A DNA stretch of 64,000 nt from Mesorhizobium sp. WSM4311 (GCF_002295115.1 NZ_NSFV01000003.1:124001-188000); one strand, 5' to 3'; counted from the stretch's first letter, positions 36,926-45,369 are shown. Notes: generated by a model not told the origin, from the letters alone. A program made the numbers and translations.

Positions 36926-37950
36926 TGTTCCGCACCGGTCCTCGCAATCTGATCACCGACGTTGCCGGCCTGCGCGTCGGCAATGCATCCGACGCCCGGC
37001 TGAAATCCGGCGTGACGACGATCCTTTGCGACGAACCGGCGGTGGCCGGTGTCCAGATCCTGGGCGGTGCGCCAGGCACGCGCGAGACTGACCTGCTCGA
37101 ACCGCACAATTCGATAGAGGCGATCCACGCCGTGGTGCTGTCGGGCGGTTCGGCTTTCGGCCTCGATGCCGCGTCCGGCGTGCAGGCGGCGTTGCGCGAG
37201 CGCGGCATCGGCTTCGAGGTGGGCGGATTTCGCGTGCCGATCGTGCCGGCGGCGATCCTGTTCGACCTGCGCAATGGTGGGGACAAGGAATGGGGCCGTT
37301 ACCCCCCATATCGCGATCTCGGCTATGAGGCAGCACAATCCGCCGCCACCGATTTCCAGCTCGGCACGGTCGGTGCCGGCACAGGTGCGCTGACCGCCGG
37401 GCTGAAGGGCGGCCTGGGCTCCGCTTCGACGCTGCTGGACAGTGGCGTTACAATCGGTGCGCTGGCCGCCGTCAATCCGACCGGATCGGTGACCGTCGGG
37501 CGCACCCGCCATTTCTGGGCGGCGCCCTTCGAAATCGGCGACGAATTCGGCGGGCTCGGCTATCCCTCGCCCATGCCGGGCGATGCGAAGGAGATTTTGC
37601 TGAAATACCGCGACAAGCATGTAGGCACGCGGATGGAGACCGTCGGCAACACCACCATCGCGGTCATCGCGACGGATGCGGTTCTCACCAAGGCCGCAGC
37701 GAAACGCCTGGCAATGTCGGCGCATGACGGCTTCGTGCACGCCATCTGGCCGACGCACACGCCGGCCGATGGTGACCTGGTGTTCGCACTGGCGACGGGG
37801 ACGAACGGCATCCGGCTCGAGGCCGATGCGGCAATCGACCTCTATGCCGCGGCCGGGGCCACCATGGCGCGCGCCATCAGCCGTGGCGTGTTTGCCGCGA
37901 CGCCAGCCGACAACGATCTGTTTCCCGTCTGGTCGTTGCGTTTGGGCTGA
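36925..37950 (+). CDS. P1-family (DmpA/NylC-like) peptidase or amide hydrolase
   Basis: 341 aa, N-terminal-nucleophile self-cleaving hydrolase family. Features: VLSGGSAFGLDAASGVQAAL, GAGTGALTAGLKGGLGSAS, and the autoprocessing site GNTTIAVIATDA with Asn242-Thr243. In NylC cleavage occurs at an Asn-Thr pair, while DmpA uses Ser; the Thr here points to a NylC-like nucleophile. One base of its ATG overlaps the stop of the binding-protein gene, so the two are coupled and may act on the same peptide or amide. Confidence 0.9.
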   Translation: MFRTGPRNLITDVAGLRVGNASDARLKSGVTTILCDEPAVAGVQILGGAPGTRETDLLEPHNSIEAIHAVVLSGGSAFGLDAASGVQAALRERGIGFEVGGFRVPIVPAAILFDLRNGGDKEWGRYPPYRDLGYEAAQSAATDFQLGTVGAGTGALTAGLKGGLGSASTLLDSGVTIGALAAVNPTGSVTVGRTRHFWAAPFEIGDEFGGLGYPSPMPGDAKEILLKYRDKHVGTRMETVGNTTIAVIATDAVLTKAAAKRLAMSAHDGFVHAIWPTHTPADGDLVFALATGTNGIRLEADAAIDLYAAAGATMARAISRGVFAATPADNDLFPVWSLRLG

Positions 37951-37959
37951 ATCGATCAA

Positions 37960-38214
37960 TCAGATCGGATCGGATTTTTCTTCCTCGAACGTCACCGCCA
38001 CATCGGAATTCGCTGACAGCCACACCTTCTTGCCATCGACTTCTGCAACCAGGGCCAGAGGAATGTAGTGGTGATGACCTCTGTGAGCGCCCTCGCCGCT
38101 GTCGGCCTTGGTCAGCTTGATGCGCTGGCCGTCGATCTTGTCGACAGTGCCGAGATGCACGCCATCGGCGCCGACGACTTCCATATGCTCACGAATTTTG
38201 CTGGTGTCGGTCAT
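37960..38214 (-). CDS. DUF2171 family small protein
   Basis: 84 aa. KIREHMEVVGADGVHLGTVD and QRIKLTKADSGEGAHRGHHH lie at the front, then YIPLALVAEVDGKKVWLSAN, the pattern of DUF2171 proteins (PRC-barrel-like, often stress-induced). It is cytosolic, with a His-rich loop. It converges on the P1 peptidase gene with 9 bp between stops and is divergent from the DUF2259 gene at 38347. Confidence 0.88.
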   Translation of the reverse strand: MTDTSKIREHMEVVGADGVHLGTVDKIDGQRIKLTKADSGEGAHRGHHHYIPLALVAEVDGKKVWLSANSDVAVTFEEEKSDPI

Positions 38215-38254
38215 GGTGGTTCTCCATTGGGACTGCCGACAATAACAACTGACG

Positions 38255-38308
38255 AGCCGATTGGATGCATCGGCTTTCGGCCCGCACGACGTTTTGATTT
38301 CGTCGTGC
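38255..38308 (+). promoter_or_regulatory. Two tandem perfect hairpins in the leader of the DUF2259 gene
   Basis: AGCCGAT (38255-38261) pairs with ATCGGCT (38269-38275) around a 7-nt loop, and GCACGACG (38284-38291) pairs with CGTCGTGC (38301-38308) around TTTTGATTT. Both are perfect and lie 8 bp apart, ending 38 bp before the ATG at 38347. They may form a structured leader, a regulator site, or a dispersed repeat. Confidence 0.5.
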
Positions 38309-38346
38309 TAGGGATTGCAACGATCACGGCTGCCGGAGTGAAAAAG

Positions 38347-39072
38347 ATGCGAGTGCTTTTCCTGTTTGCCGTTTGCCTGGCCGCGCAGCTCGGCGCGTCG
38401 ATCGCCGTCCAGGCCGGCGATGTCGCCGATCTTGAAATCCTTGGCTTCAGCAAGGATGGCGGCGTGTTCGCCTTCGAGGAATACGGAGTCCAGGACGGGT
38501 CGGGCTTCCCCTATGCCAACCGCTATTACATCGACACCAGCACCGACAGCTTTCTCAAGGGCACGCCGATCAGGGTCCGGCTCGACGACGAGAACGCCAA
38601 GCTGGACGCGGCGCGCCTTCAGGCCCGGCAAAAGGGCGAGGCCATTGTCAGCCAGGCCGAGCTGAGCGCCAATCGCGGCATCACCGCCGGTTTCAACCCG
38701 GTGACCGAGCTTTCGGCCGATCCGCACCGCATGGCGGTCAATCCGCGGCCGATCTTCTCTCCGGTCGACCAACCGCTCGAGTTCCGGCTGGACGAGATCG
38801 GCATGAACAGCACCGAAGGCTGCGACAGCCAGGGCGAGATCAATGGCTTCCGGCTGCTGCGCGTCGCGGCGCAGGATGGCGGCACCACCAAATTGCTGCA
38901 CGAGGACAAGTCGATCCCCAAAAGCCGCGGCTGCCCGAACGGTTACCGCATCGGTGCGGTCCAGACATTCTCCATGGATAGCCTCAGCGCCTATGCTGTC
39001 CTGATCGCGGTGCGCCAATATGGCTTCGAGGGTCCGGACTTCCGCTGGATCGCCGTGACCGGCCGCCTGTGA
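38347..39072 (+). CDS. DUF2259 family secreted protein
   Basis: 241 aa with signal peptide MRVLFLFAVCLAAQLGASIA. The family start VADLEILGFSKDGGVFAFEE followed by QDGSGFPYANRYYID is diagnostic, then GTPIRVRLDDENAKLDAARL. Predicted periplasmic; function unknown. CGGAG lies 8 nt before the ATG at 38347. Its stop overlaps the start of the next gene (GTGA), so the membrane protein that follows is coupled to it. Confidence 0.9.
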   Translation: MRVLFLFAVCLAAQLGASIAVQAGDVADLEILGFSKDGGVFAFEEYGVQDGSGFPYANRYYIDTSTDSFLKGTPIRVRLDDENAKLDAARLQARQKGEAIVSQAELSANRGITAGFNPVTELSADPHRMAVNPRPIFSPVDQPLEFRLDEIGMNSTEGCDSQGEINGFRLLRVAAQDGGTTKLLHEDKSIPKSRGCPNGYRIGAVQTFSMDSLSAYAVLIAVRQYGFEGPDFRWIAVTGRL

Positions 39073-39587
39073 GTACGCACGTCGCCATACTCAGCCGCAA
39101 CCTGAACTTCGTCCGCCGCGCCTTGCCAGGGTGGCGCGCGACGCTTTTCGGCTCGTTCTTGTGGGCCGCAACCATGGGCACGAGCGCGCTCATCAACCTG
39201 TTGCTGGACGATTGGGTGACGCCGGAGAAAATCCGCACCGTATCGCTGCTGTTTGCGGGCGGCGGCGCCCTCGCCTTTCCGGTCGGCCTGTTCGTGGCAC
39301 GGCTGGTCTCACTGGGAAGGCGCCGGGAGGCAGCCTTCGCGGCGACAATGGTATGCCTTGCCGCCGCGACGATCGGGCTGACCGACGGGCTCTATGCCTT
39401 GCAGTACCGGTCATACTATGCCGAATGGCATGCACCGGTCTTCACCCTCACCTGGGGGTTTCAACTCGCCTTCACGATGGCGGTGGCGTCCTACCAGTTC
39501 ATGGTGCTGGGCATCAGGCTCTATTTTCCGCTTGGGTTCATCGCCTTGTTTGCCGCCAGTCTCTGGTTTGCACAGCAGCGGCGTTGA
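39069..39587 (+). CDS. Hypothetical four-helix membrane protein, 172 aa
   Basis: Four hydrophobic segments are visible: ATLFGSFLWAATMGTSALIN, VSLLFAGGGALAFPVGLFVA, AAFAATMVCLAAATIGLTDG and a last one ending FPLGFIALFAASLWFA. No domain recognised. GTG start at 39069 overlaps the stop of the DUF2259 gene by 4 bp. The pair may form a small envelope module, but evidence is only the coupling. Confidence 0.75.
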   Translation: MSTHVAILSRNLNFVRRALPGWRATLFGSFLWAATMGTSALINLLLDDWVTPEKIRTVSLLFAGGGALAFPVGLFVARLVSLGRRREAAFAATMVCLAAATIGLTDGLYALQYRSYYAEWHAPVFTLTWGFQLAFTMAVASYQFMVLGIRLYFPLGFIALFAASLWFAQQRR

Positions 39588-39646
39588 GCATTTTGTCTGT
39601 CTCTGTTAGGAGGCGGGCTAACCCTCCGACACATCAGGACTGACCG

Positions 39647-40954
39647 ATGATCCCTCGCTATTCCCGGCCGGAAATGGTCGCCATCTGGTCGCCCGAAACC
39701 CGGTTTCGCATCTGGTTCGAAATCGAGGCCCATGCCTGCGACGCGCTGGCCGAACTCGGCGTCATCCCGAAGGAAGCGGCAAAGACCATCTGGGAAAAGG
39801 GCGGTGCCGCGAAATTCGACGTCGAGAAGATCGACGAGATCGAACGCGTCACCAAGCATGACGTCATCGCCTTCCTCACACATCTTGCCGAATTCGTCGG
39901 ACCGGATGCGCGTTTCATCCATCAGGGCATGACGTCTTCGGATGTCCTGGACACCTGCTTTGCCGTCCAGCTTACCCGCGCCAGCGACATTCTACTCGCC
40001 GACATTGACAGCCTGCTTGCCGCGCTCAAGCGCCGCGCCTTCGAACACAAGGACACCGTTACCATCGGCCGCAGCCACGGCATCCATGCCGAGCCGACAA
40101 CCTTCGGCATCAAGCTGGCGCAGGCCTATGCCGAATTCTCGCGCTGCCGCGAGCGGCTGGTGCACGCACGCGAAGACATCGCCACCTGCGCCATTTCCGG
40201 GGCGGTCGGCACCTTCGCCAACATCGAACCCTATGTCGAGGAGCATGTCGCGGCAAAGCTCGGGCTGAAGCCGGAGCCGGTGTCGACGCAAGTGATCCCG
40301 CGCGACCGCCACGCCATGTTCTTTGCCACGCTCGGCGTCATCGCCTCGTCGATGGAGCGGCTGGCGACCGAGATCCGGCACCTGCAGCGCACCGAGGTGC
40401 TGGAAGCGGAGGAATATTTTTCGCCGGGCCAGAAAGGCTCGTCGGCAATGCCGCACAAGCGCAACCCCGTGCTGACGGAAAACCTCACCGGCCTTGCCCG
40501 CATGGTGCGCTCCATGGCGCTGCCGGCGATGGAGGATGTGGCGCTCTGGCACGAGCGCGACATCTCGCACTCCTCCGTCGAGCGCATGATCGGTCCGGAC
40601 GCCACGGTGACGCTGGATTTCGCGCTGTCACGGCTGACCGGCGTCGTCGACAAGCTGGTCGTCTATCCCGAGAACATGCTGAAGAACATGAACAAGTTCC
40701 GCGGCCTGGTGCATTCGCAGCGCGTCATGCTGGCGCTGACGCAGGCAGGCCTGTCGCGCGAGGACTCCTACCGGCTGGTGCAGCGCAACGCCATGAAGGT
40801 GTGGGAACAAGGCGCTGATTTTCTTGAGGAACTTTTGGCCGACAAGGAAGTCACCGCTGCCCTGCCGGAGGCGGAAATCCGTGAGAAATTCGACCTGGGC
40901 TACCACACCAAGCATGTCGACACGATCTTCAGGCGGGTGTTTGGAGAGGCTTGA
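39647..40954 (+). CDS. purB: Adenylosuccinate lyase
   Basis: 435 aa. Catalyses two steps of purine synthesis: SAICAR to AICAR and adenylosuccinate to AMP, releasing fumarate. The fumarase/lyase signature SSAMPHKRNP is at residues 265-274; the catalytic histidine region GRSHGIHAEPTTFG and TSSDVLDTCFAVQLTR are also present. Full family length. It is separated from purC by about 3.3 kb of unrelated genes. The 5' region contains GTTAG/CTAAC and GGAGG/CCTCC alternative pairings (39605-39627). Confidence 0.97.
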   Translation: MIPRYSRPEMVAIWSPETRFRIWFEIEAHACDALAELGVIPKEAAKTIWEKGGAAKFDVEKIDEIERVTKHDVIAFLTHLAEFVGPDARFIHQGMTSSDVLDTCFAVQLTRASDILLADIDSLLAALKRRAFEHKDTVTIGRSHGIHAEPTTFGIKLAQAYAEFSRCRERLVHAREDIATCAISGAVGTFANIEPYVEEHVAAKLGLKPEPVSTQVIPRDRHAMFFATLGVIASSMERLATEIRHLQRTEVLEAEEYFSPGQKGSSAMPHKRNPVLTENLTGLARMVRSMALPAMEDVALWHERDISHSSVERMIGPDATVTLDFALSRLTGVVDKLVVYPENMLKNMNKFRGLVHSQRVMLALTQAGLSREDSYRLVQRNAMKVWEQGADFLEELLADKEVTAALPEAEIREKFDLGYHTKHVDTIFRRVFGEA

Positions 40955-40956
40955 GC

Positions 40957-40985
40957 TTCCTTCACCCCGTAGACGGGAGAAAGAA
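40957..40985. repeat. Degenerate REP-like hairpin (CCTTCxCCCCGT...ACGGGAGAA)
   Basis: CCCGT (40966-40970) pairs with ACGGG (40973-40977), with flanking TTC/GAA complementarity. It lies 2 bp past the purB stop and 17 bp from the stop of the convergent VOC gene. It resembles the dispersed rhizobial palindrome at 15922 with CCGTAGACGG in place of CCTTGTGG. Confidence 0.4.
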
Positions 40986-41001
40986 GCCGTGCCGACGCCG
41001 A

Positions 41002-41814
41002 TCACGCCTTTCCGGGAACGGTCCTGATCACCGTGCCCCAGGGATCCTCACGGGTCGTTTCGCAGGTCACATTGTCCGAACGCATCTCGACCCAGGCGAG
41101 GCCCGAGCGCGACGGGTCGCGACGGCCGGCGCCGGCGCTCTGCCAGGCATTGGCGCCGATGTGATGATGGTAATGGCCTGACGACAGGAACACTGCCTGA
41201 CCGCCATATCTGGCCACCGTGTCGAAGCCGAATTCCTGGTTCCACCAGGCTTCCGCCTCTTCCGGCCTGCCGACACGCAGATGGACATGGCCGACGATGC
41301 TGTTTTCCGGCGCGCCTCGCCACCCCGCATCGCCGGCCGGCACTTCGCCGACGACAGCCGGAATGTTGAGCCGCTCGGTCGCCATGGCGATCTTGTCGCC
41401 GTTCCATTTCCAGTCCTGCGGCCGGCGGTCGGCATAGATCTCGATGCCGTTGCCTTCGGGGTCGGTCAGGTAAAGCGCTTCGCTGACCAGATGGTCGGAC
41501 GCGCCCTCGATGGCGATCTTGTCTGATATGGCGTGGTTGATCCAGCGGCCGAGATCGGCACGGCTGGGCAGCAGGAAAGCCGTGTGGAACAGGCCGGCGC
41601 TGCGCGGATCGTCCGGCTTGGCCGAAGCATCCGGCTCGAGGACCAGCAACGGACGGCTGCCGGCGCCGAGCGTGATCGCGCCATCGGCACGGCTCAATTC
41701 CTGCAGGCCGACAACCCGGCGATAATAGGCAGCGAGGCTCTCAGCATCGCGCGCCTTCAGCCCGACGCGGGCAACGCTCACCGGCGTGGTGGCGGCAAAT
41801 GGCAGTTCGCTCAT
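41002..41814 (-). CDS. Two-domain VOC protein (CatE-like glyoxalase/dioxygenase)
   Basis: 270 aa. Two VOC modules: the first starts VSVARVGLKARDAESLAAYY and the second VGHVHLRVGRPEEAEAWWNQ, ending AVFLSSGHYHHHIGANAWQS. The layout matches CatE/YfiE-type catechol-2,3-dioxygenase-like proteins; metal ligands would be His in VHLRV and HHHIGAN. GGAG lies 6 nt before ATG 41814, so that start is chosen. An upstream TTG would add a Tat-like stretch TRRTIIGGAGPLTLG that is probably fortuitous. Confidence 0.85.
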   Translation of the reverse strand: MSELPFAATTPVSVARVGLKARDAESLAAYYRRVVGLQELSRADGAITLGAGSRPLLVLEPDASAKPDDPRSAGLFHTAFLLPSRADLGRWINHAISDKIAIEGASDHLVSEALYLTDPEGNGIEIYADRRPQDWKWNGDKIAMATERLNIPAVVGEVPAGDAGWRGAPENSIVGHVHLRVGRPEEAEAWWNQEFGFDTVARYGGQAVFLSSGHYHHHIGANAWQSAGAGRRDPSRSGLAWVEMRSDNVTCETTREDPWGTVIRTVPGKA

Positions 41815-41983
41815 CATGGTCTCCATCGCGGCGACGCTTGATGAAGCTCCCAATGTCAGGGGCCCGGCGCCGCCGATTATTGTACGTCGTGTCAGCGCCA
41901 AAATCCCGGTCCTCCACGGCTGTTTCTCTCCTAACGACAGATCGTCGATCGCGATCGTTCACACAAGACAGCGAAAAGCGAAC

Positions 41984-41997
41984 ATGGTGTTCACCAT
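41984..41997. promoter_or_regulatory. Operator-like inverted repeat ATGGTG-TT-CACCAT
   Basis: A perfect 6-bp inverted repeat with 2-bp centre, also containing GAACA-TGG-TGTTC (41981-41993) on an offset axis. It is in the 245-bp region between the VOC gene (minus) and the RBBP9-like hydrolase (plus), 62 bp before the ATG at 42060. Candidate binding site for a regulator of either gene. Confidence 0.35.
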
Positions 41998-42059
41998 TAC
42001 GAGCAGAAGCGCGTCCATCAACGGTTGCATGAGGCAATCACGCTCGCTATCTCAGCTCC

Positions 42060-42608
42060 ATGAAAGTCAAAGATGCAGATATCCTGATCGTCCCGGGCTA
42101 CACCAACTCCGGACCCGAGCACTGGCAAACCCGCTGGCAATCGAAACTGTCGACGGCGCGGCGCGTCGAGCAGGCTGAATGGTCGAAGCCGGTCCGCGAG
42201 GACTGGACGGCGAGCGTGGCCAAAGCGGTCAACGAGGCCGAGAGGCCTGTGGTCATCGTCGCGCACTCGTTAGGGGTGGCTGCGGCCGTGCAGGCCATCC
42301 CGCAATTCGTCAGACCGGTCGCCGGCGCCTTCTTCGTGGCGCCGCCCGATGTTGCCAACCCTGGGATCAAGCCGAAGCACCTGATGACCTTCGGACCCTA
42401 CCCGCGCGAGCCGCTGCCCTTTCCGTCGGTCGTGATAGCCAGCCGCAACGACCCGTTCTGTGCCTTCGATGTCGCCGAGGACATAGCCGGCGCCTGGGGT
42501 TCGCTGTTCATCGATGCCGGCGAGACCGGCCATCTCAACCAGGATTCTGGCTTCGGCCCATGGCCCGAAGGCTCGATGACCTTCGCCAAGTTCCTGACGG
42601 ATCTGTGA
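42060..42608 (+). CDS. RBBP9/YdeN-family alpha/beta hydrolase
   Basis: 182-aa serine hydrolase. ADILIVPGYTNSGPEHWQTR opens the fold with the family's G-x-x-x-S/G-x-x-H-W-Q motif; the nucleophile elbow is VVIVAHSLGVAAAV; the acid lies in VIASRNDPFCAFD and the base in GETGHLNQDSGFGPWPEG. Many members are serine hydrolases of unknown substrate. It stands alone, divergent from the VOC gene. Confidence 0.9.
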   Translation: MKVKDADILIVPGYTNSGPEHWQTRWQSKLSTARRVEQAEWSKPVREDWTASVAKAVNEAERPVVIVAHSLGVAAAVQAIPQFVRPVAGAFFVAPPDVANPGIKPKHLMTFGPYPREPLPFPSVVIASRNDPFCAFDVAEDIAGAWGSLFIDAGETGHLNQDSGFGPWPEGSMTFAKFLTDL

Positions 42609-42732
42609 TTGAGACCCGAAGTCGGCGCACAGAGTCCCGAAGAAACCGCCGAGCTCCAATAAACAATAATCTAAGGTGGCTCGCGAGCGCCCAACCGCCC
42701 GGCGCCGTGACGGCAGTTCCTCCGGTTCGGGT

Positions 42733-43506
42733 TCAGACTCCGATCGAATCCTTGATATCTTTCAGCAGGGTCCTTGCCCCCAACGAAATCAACGCGTGCT
42801 CGGAACCGGTGGCGAGCAGGCGATAGCCCATCGAGACGACCCGGCCGGCAATTGCTGGTTCGACGACATAGATCGCAGCATGTTTTCCGGCCTTGCGGGT
42901 GCGCTCGGCCACCGACGCCACCGTCTCCATCATGCTCTCCAGCGTCGAACTGACCGTGGCGCCATTGGTCCAGGCAATCGAGAAATCCGACGGCCCGAGG
43001 AAGATGCCGTCAATGCCGGGCGTGTCGAGAATGCCGTCGAGCGCGTCGAGCGCGGCGCGCGTCTCGACCATGGCAAAGGCCATGGTGCGCTGATTGGTGT
43101 CGCGCAGCCATTCGGCATAGTCGCCCTTGCCGTGGCGCGGAAAGGCATAGGTGGGGCCCCACGAGCGCTCGCCGAGCGGTGGATATTTCATCGCCGCGGC
43201 GAACAGCTTTGCATCGGCCACCGAATTCACCATCGGCGCGATCACCGCCTCGGCGCCGAAATCGAGCGCCCGGCTTGCCATGTCGAAACGGCCGACGGGG
43301 ATGCGCACCAGCGCCGGCTTGTTTGCGGCAAGCACGGGCAAGAGACCGCGCAGCACGCTGTCCTCGTGATGACCGCCATGCTGCATGTCGAGCGTGATGG
43401 CATCGAAGCCCTGTTTGGCGAGGATCTCGACGGTCAGGGCATCCGGCACACCGGACCAAGCGGTGACCAGCGTTTCATCGGCGGCAAGGCGGGACTTCAG
43501 GGACAT
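42733..43506 (-). CDS. HpcH/HpaI-family aldolase
   Basis: 257-aa class II pyruvate aldolase. Hallmarks: GFDAITLDMQHGGHHEDSVL, PALVRIPVGRFDMASRALDF (catalytic Arg), GAEAVIAPMVNSVADAKLFA, FAMVETRAALDALDGILDTP and GIDGIFLGPSDFSIA with metal ligands Glu and Asp. It cleaves or forms a 4-hydroxy-2-oxoacid, such as 4-hydroxy-2-oxo-heptanedioate; the exact substrate cannot be read. Single gene. Confidence 0.92.
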   Translation of the reverse strand: MSLKSRLAADETLVTAWSGVPDALTVEILAKQGFDAITLDMQHGGHHEDSVLRGLLPVLAANKPALVRIPVGRFDMASRALDFGAEAVIAPMVNSVADAKLFAAAMKYPPLGERSWGPTYAFPRHGKGDYAEWLRDTNQRTMAFAMVETRAALDALDGILDTPGIDGIFLGPSDFSIAWTNGATVSSTLESMMETVASVAERTRKAGKHAAIYVVEPAIAGRVVSMGYRLLATGSEHALISLGARTLLKDIKDSIGV

Positions 43507-43565
43507 CTAGTCTTCTTCCTCGTTAATGTCGGCAGTTTCAGCCGGAAACCACGCCAAAGGCAAAG

Positions 43566-43591
43566 AAAAACCGCCCGGCTTGGCCGGGCGG
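43566..43591 (-). terminator. Rho-independent terminator after the ATPase zeta gene
   Basis: CCGCCCGGC (43571-43579) pairs perfectly with GCCGGGCGG (43583-43591) around TTG. Read on the minus strand the stem is followed by TTTTTC. It lies 82 bp past the stop of the DUF1476 gene and before the aldolase start. Confidence 0.88.
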
Positions 43592-43673
43592 TCGATTGGT
43601 CCAGTCATTCATTTTTGCCGCAGGTTCCGTCGCAAAACCGGGACACTCTTGCGAAACCCTGCGTCGGCCCGGA

Positions 43674-43994
43674 TCAGGTGTTCTTGATCTGCTCGATCGC
43701 CTGCGCCATCAGTTCGTCCATGGTGCGGCGGATCTGATGGTCCGACTGGTCGACGCCGGCGGCATCGAAATCCTTACGGATCTTGCGGAACACGTCGTGA
43801 TCGCCGGCTTCCTCGATGTCGGAAACAACGACTTCCTTGGCATAGGTATCGGCGTCGGCACCCGACTTTCCGAGCTTTTCGGCGGCCCACAGGCCGAGCG
43901 CCTTGTTGCGGCGCGCCGACGCCTTGAACCGAAGCTCTTCGTCGAACACAAATTTGCGCTCGAAGCCTTCTTCGCGATCTTTCATGCTGCTCAT
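43674..43994 (-). CDS. F1Fo-ATPase inhibitor zeta subunit (DUF1476)
   Basis: 106 aa. Matches the alphaproteobacterial zeta subunit: MSSMKDREEGFERKFVFDEE, then RFKASARRNKALGLWAAEKL, and an acidic C-terminal helical bundle ending DELMAQAIEQIKNT. In Paracoccus the N-terminal helix inserts into F1 and blocks ATP hydrolysis; in other alphaproteobacteria the strength of inhibition varies. ATG at 43994 has GGAGGGA 5 nt upstream. It is a monocistronic gene with its own terminator. Confidence 0.92.
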   Translation of the reverse strand: MSSMKDREEGFERKFVFDEELRFKASARRNKALGLWAAEKLGKSGADADTYAKEVVVSDIEEAGDHDVFRKIRKDFDAAGVDQSDHQIRRTMDELMAQAIEQIKNT

Positions 43995-44180
43995 GGCGTC
44001 CCTCCGGGTCAAATGCGATTCGTTGGCAGAGATATGTGTGTTGCCAAAGCACAAACCAAAACGTCGCGAGCCGGTCAATACGCTTCGTCATATGCTGCGC
44101 TGCGGCATTTCAGTCCGGAAAGCGGTTGATTGGACGGATTTGCCGATTGAGCAAACGGTGTGATTGGGATAGACCCGGCA

Positions 44181-44209
44181 TTGAACCCAACCGTCGCCGC
44201 AACTAATAT
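44181..44209 (+). promoter_or_regulatory. Probable promoter of the purC operon
   Basis: TTGAAC (44181-44186) and TAATAT (44204-44209) are separated by 17 nt and lie 60 bp before the ATG of purC. Each matches four of six consensus positions. No riboswitch-like structure is evident between promoter and start. Confidence 0.5.
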
Positions 44210-44269
44210 AGGCAGACGGACAGGAACTGGTCGCTTGCCGCCTGCCCGCAAATCCAGAGAAAAAATCAG

Positions 44270-45064
44270 ATGAAAAATCGCCGCCGCATTTATGAAGGCA
44301 AGGCCAAGATCCTCTATGAGGGACCGGAGCCAGGTACGCTCATCCAGTTCTTCAAGGATGACGCGACCGCTTTCAACAAGAAGAAACACGAGGTCGTCGA
44401 CGGCAAGGGCGTGCTCAACAACCGCATTTCCGAGCACATCTTCAACCACTTGAACCGCATGGGCATCCCGACCCACTTCATCCGCCGGCTCAACATGCGC
44501 GAGCAACTGATCAAGGAAGTCGAGATCATCCCGCTCGAAGTGGTGGTGCGCAACGTCGCCGCAGGTTCGCTGTCGAAGCGCCTCGGCATCGAGGAAGGCA
44601 CCGTCCTGCCGCGCTCGATCATCGAATTCTACTACAAGGCCGACGCGCTCGACGATCCGATGGTGTCGGAAGAGCACATCACCGCCTTCGGCTGGGCAAG
44701 CCCGCAGGAGATCGACGACGTGATGGCGCTCGCCATCCGTGTCAACGATTTCCTCTCCGGCCTGTTCATGGGCGTCGGCATCCAGCTCGTCGACTTCAAG
44801 ATCGAATGCGGCCGCCTGTTCGAGGGCGACATGATGCGCATCGTCGTCGCCGACGAGATTTCGCCGGACTCCTGCCGCCTGTGGGACGTGGCAACGCAGG
44901 ACAAGCTCGACAAGGACCGTTTCCGCCGCGACATGGGCGGCCTCGTCGAGGCCTACCAGGAAGTCGCCCGCCGCCTCGGCATCATGAACGAGAACGAGCC
45001 GCCGCGCCCGACCGGCCCGGTGCTTGTCGCCTCGACCGACGTCGTCAAAGGCAAGCCGCACTGA
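44270..45064 (+). CDS. purC: Phosphoribosylaminoimidazole-succinocarboxamide synthase (SAICAR synthetase)
   Basis: 264 aa, full length. ATP-dependent addition of aspartate to CAIR. Signatures: [19 protein letters not shown], then [40 protein letters not shown], and [16 protein letters not shown] with the conserved EFG-like box. First gene of a tight purC-purS-45370 gene-purQ unit. ATG at 44270 follows AGAGAAAAAAT. Confidence 0.97.
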   Translation: MKNRRRIYEGKAKILYEGPEPGTLIQFFKDDATAFNKKKHEVVDGKGVLNNRISEHIFNHLNRMGIPTHFIRRLNMREQLIKEVEIIPLEVVVRNVAAGSLSKRLGIEEGTVLPRSIIEFYYKADALDDPMVSEEHITAFGWASPQEIDDVMALAIRVNDFLSGLFMGVGIQLVDFKIECGRLFEGDMMRIVVADEISPDSCRLWDVATQDKLDKDRFRRDMGGLVEAYQEVARRLGIMNENEPPRPTGPVLVASTDVVKGKPH

Positions 45065-45107
45065 TAGCGGCTTGCGATCCGATACTTAGAACAGGAGCAT
45101 GTCCAGC

Positions 45108-45350
45108 GTGATCAAGGCCCGCATTACCGTCACCCTCAAGAACGGCGTCCTCGACCCGCAAGGCAAGGCGATCGAACACGCGCTGTCCGGTCTGGGCTTC
45201 GACGGCGTCGGCGCGGTACGGCAGGGCAAGGTGTTTGACGTCGAACTGGCGGAAGGCGACAAGGCCAAGGCCGAAGCCGATCTGAAAGCCATGTGCGACA
45301 AGCTGCTGGCGAATACGGTGATTGAGAATTATAGTGTGGCCATAACCTGA
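45108..45350 (+). CDS. purS: Phosphoribosylformylglycinamidine synthase subunit PurS
   Basis: 80-aa bridging subunit of the three-part FGAM synthase (PurS, PurQ, PurL). VIKARITVTLKNGVLDPQGK and GLGFDGVGAVRQGKVFDVEL are the family pattern. The start is taken as GTG at 45108, with AGGAG 9-10 nt upstream and matching the usual PurS N-terminus. An ATG three codons earlier sits too close to that site. Confidence 0.95.
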   Translation: MIKARITVTLKNGVLDPQGKAIEHALSGLGFDGVGAVRQGKVFDVELAEGDKAKAEADLKAMCDKLLANTVIENYSVAIT

Positions 45351-45369
45351 GGTTGTGTCGGAGGGGTTG

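Noticed and set aside
41815..41901. Tat-like signal TRRTIIGGAGPLTLG upstream of the two-domain VOC protein
   Set aside because: It needs a TTG start without a ribosome binding site, while ATG 41814 is well placed; relatives of this protein are cytosolic.
44023..44047. TTGGCA-N13-TGCCAA inverted repeat upstream of the zeta-subunit gene
   Set aside because: Short arms, long spacer and no link to promoter elements; likely chance.
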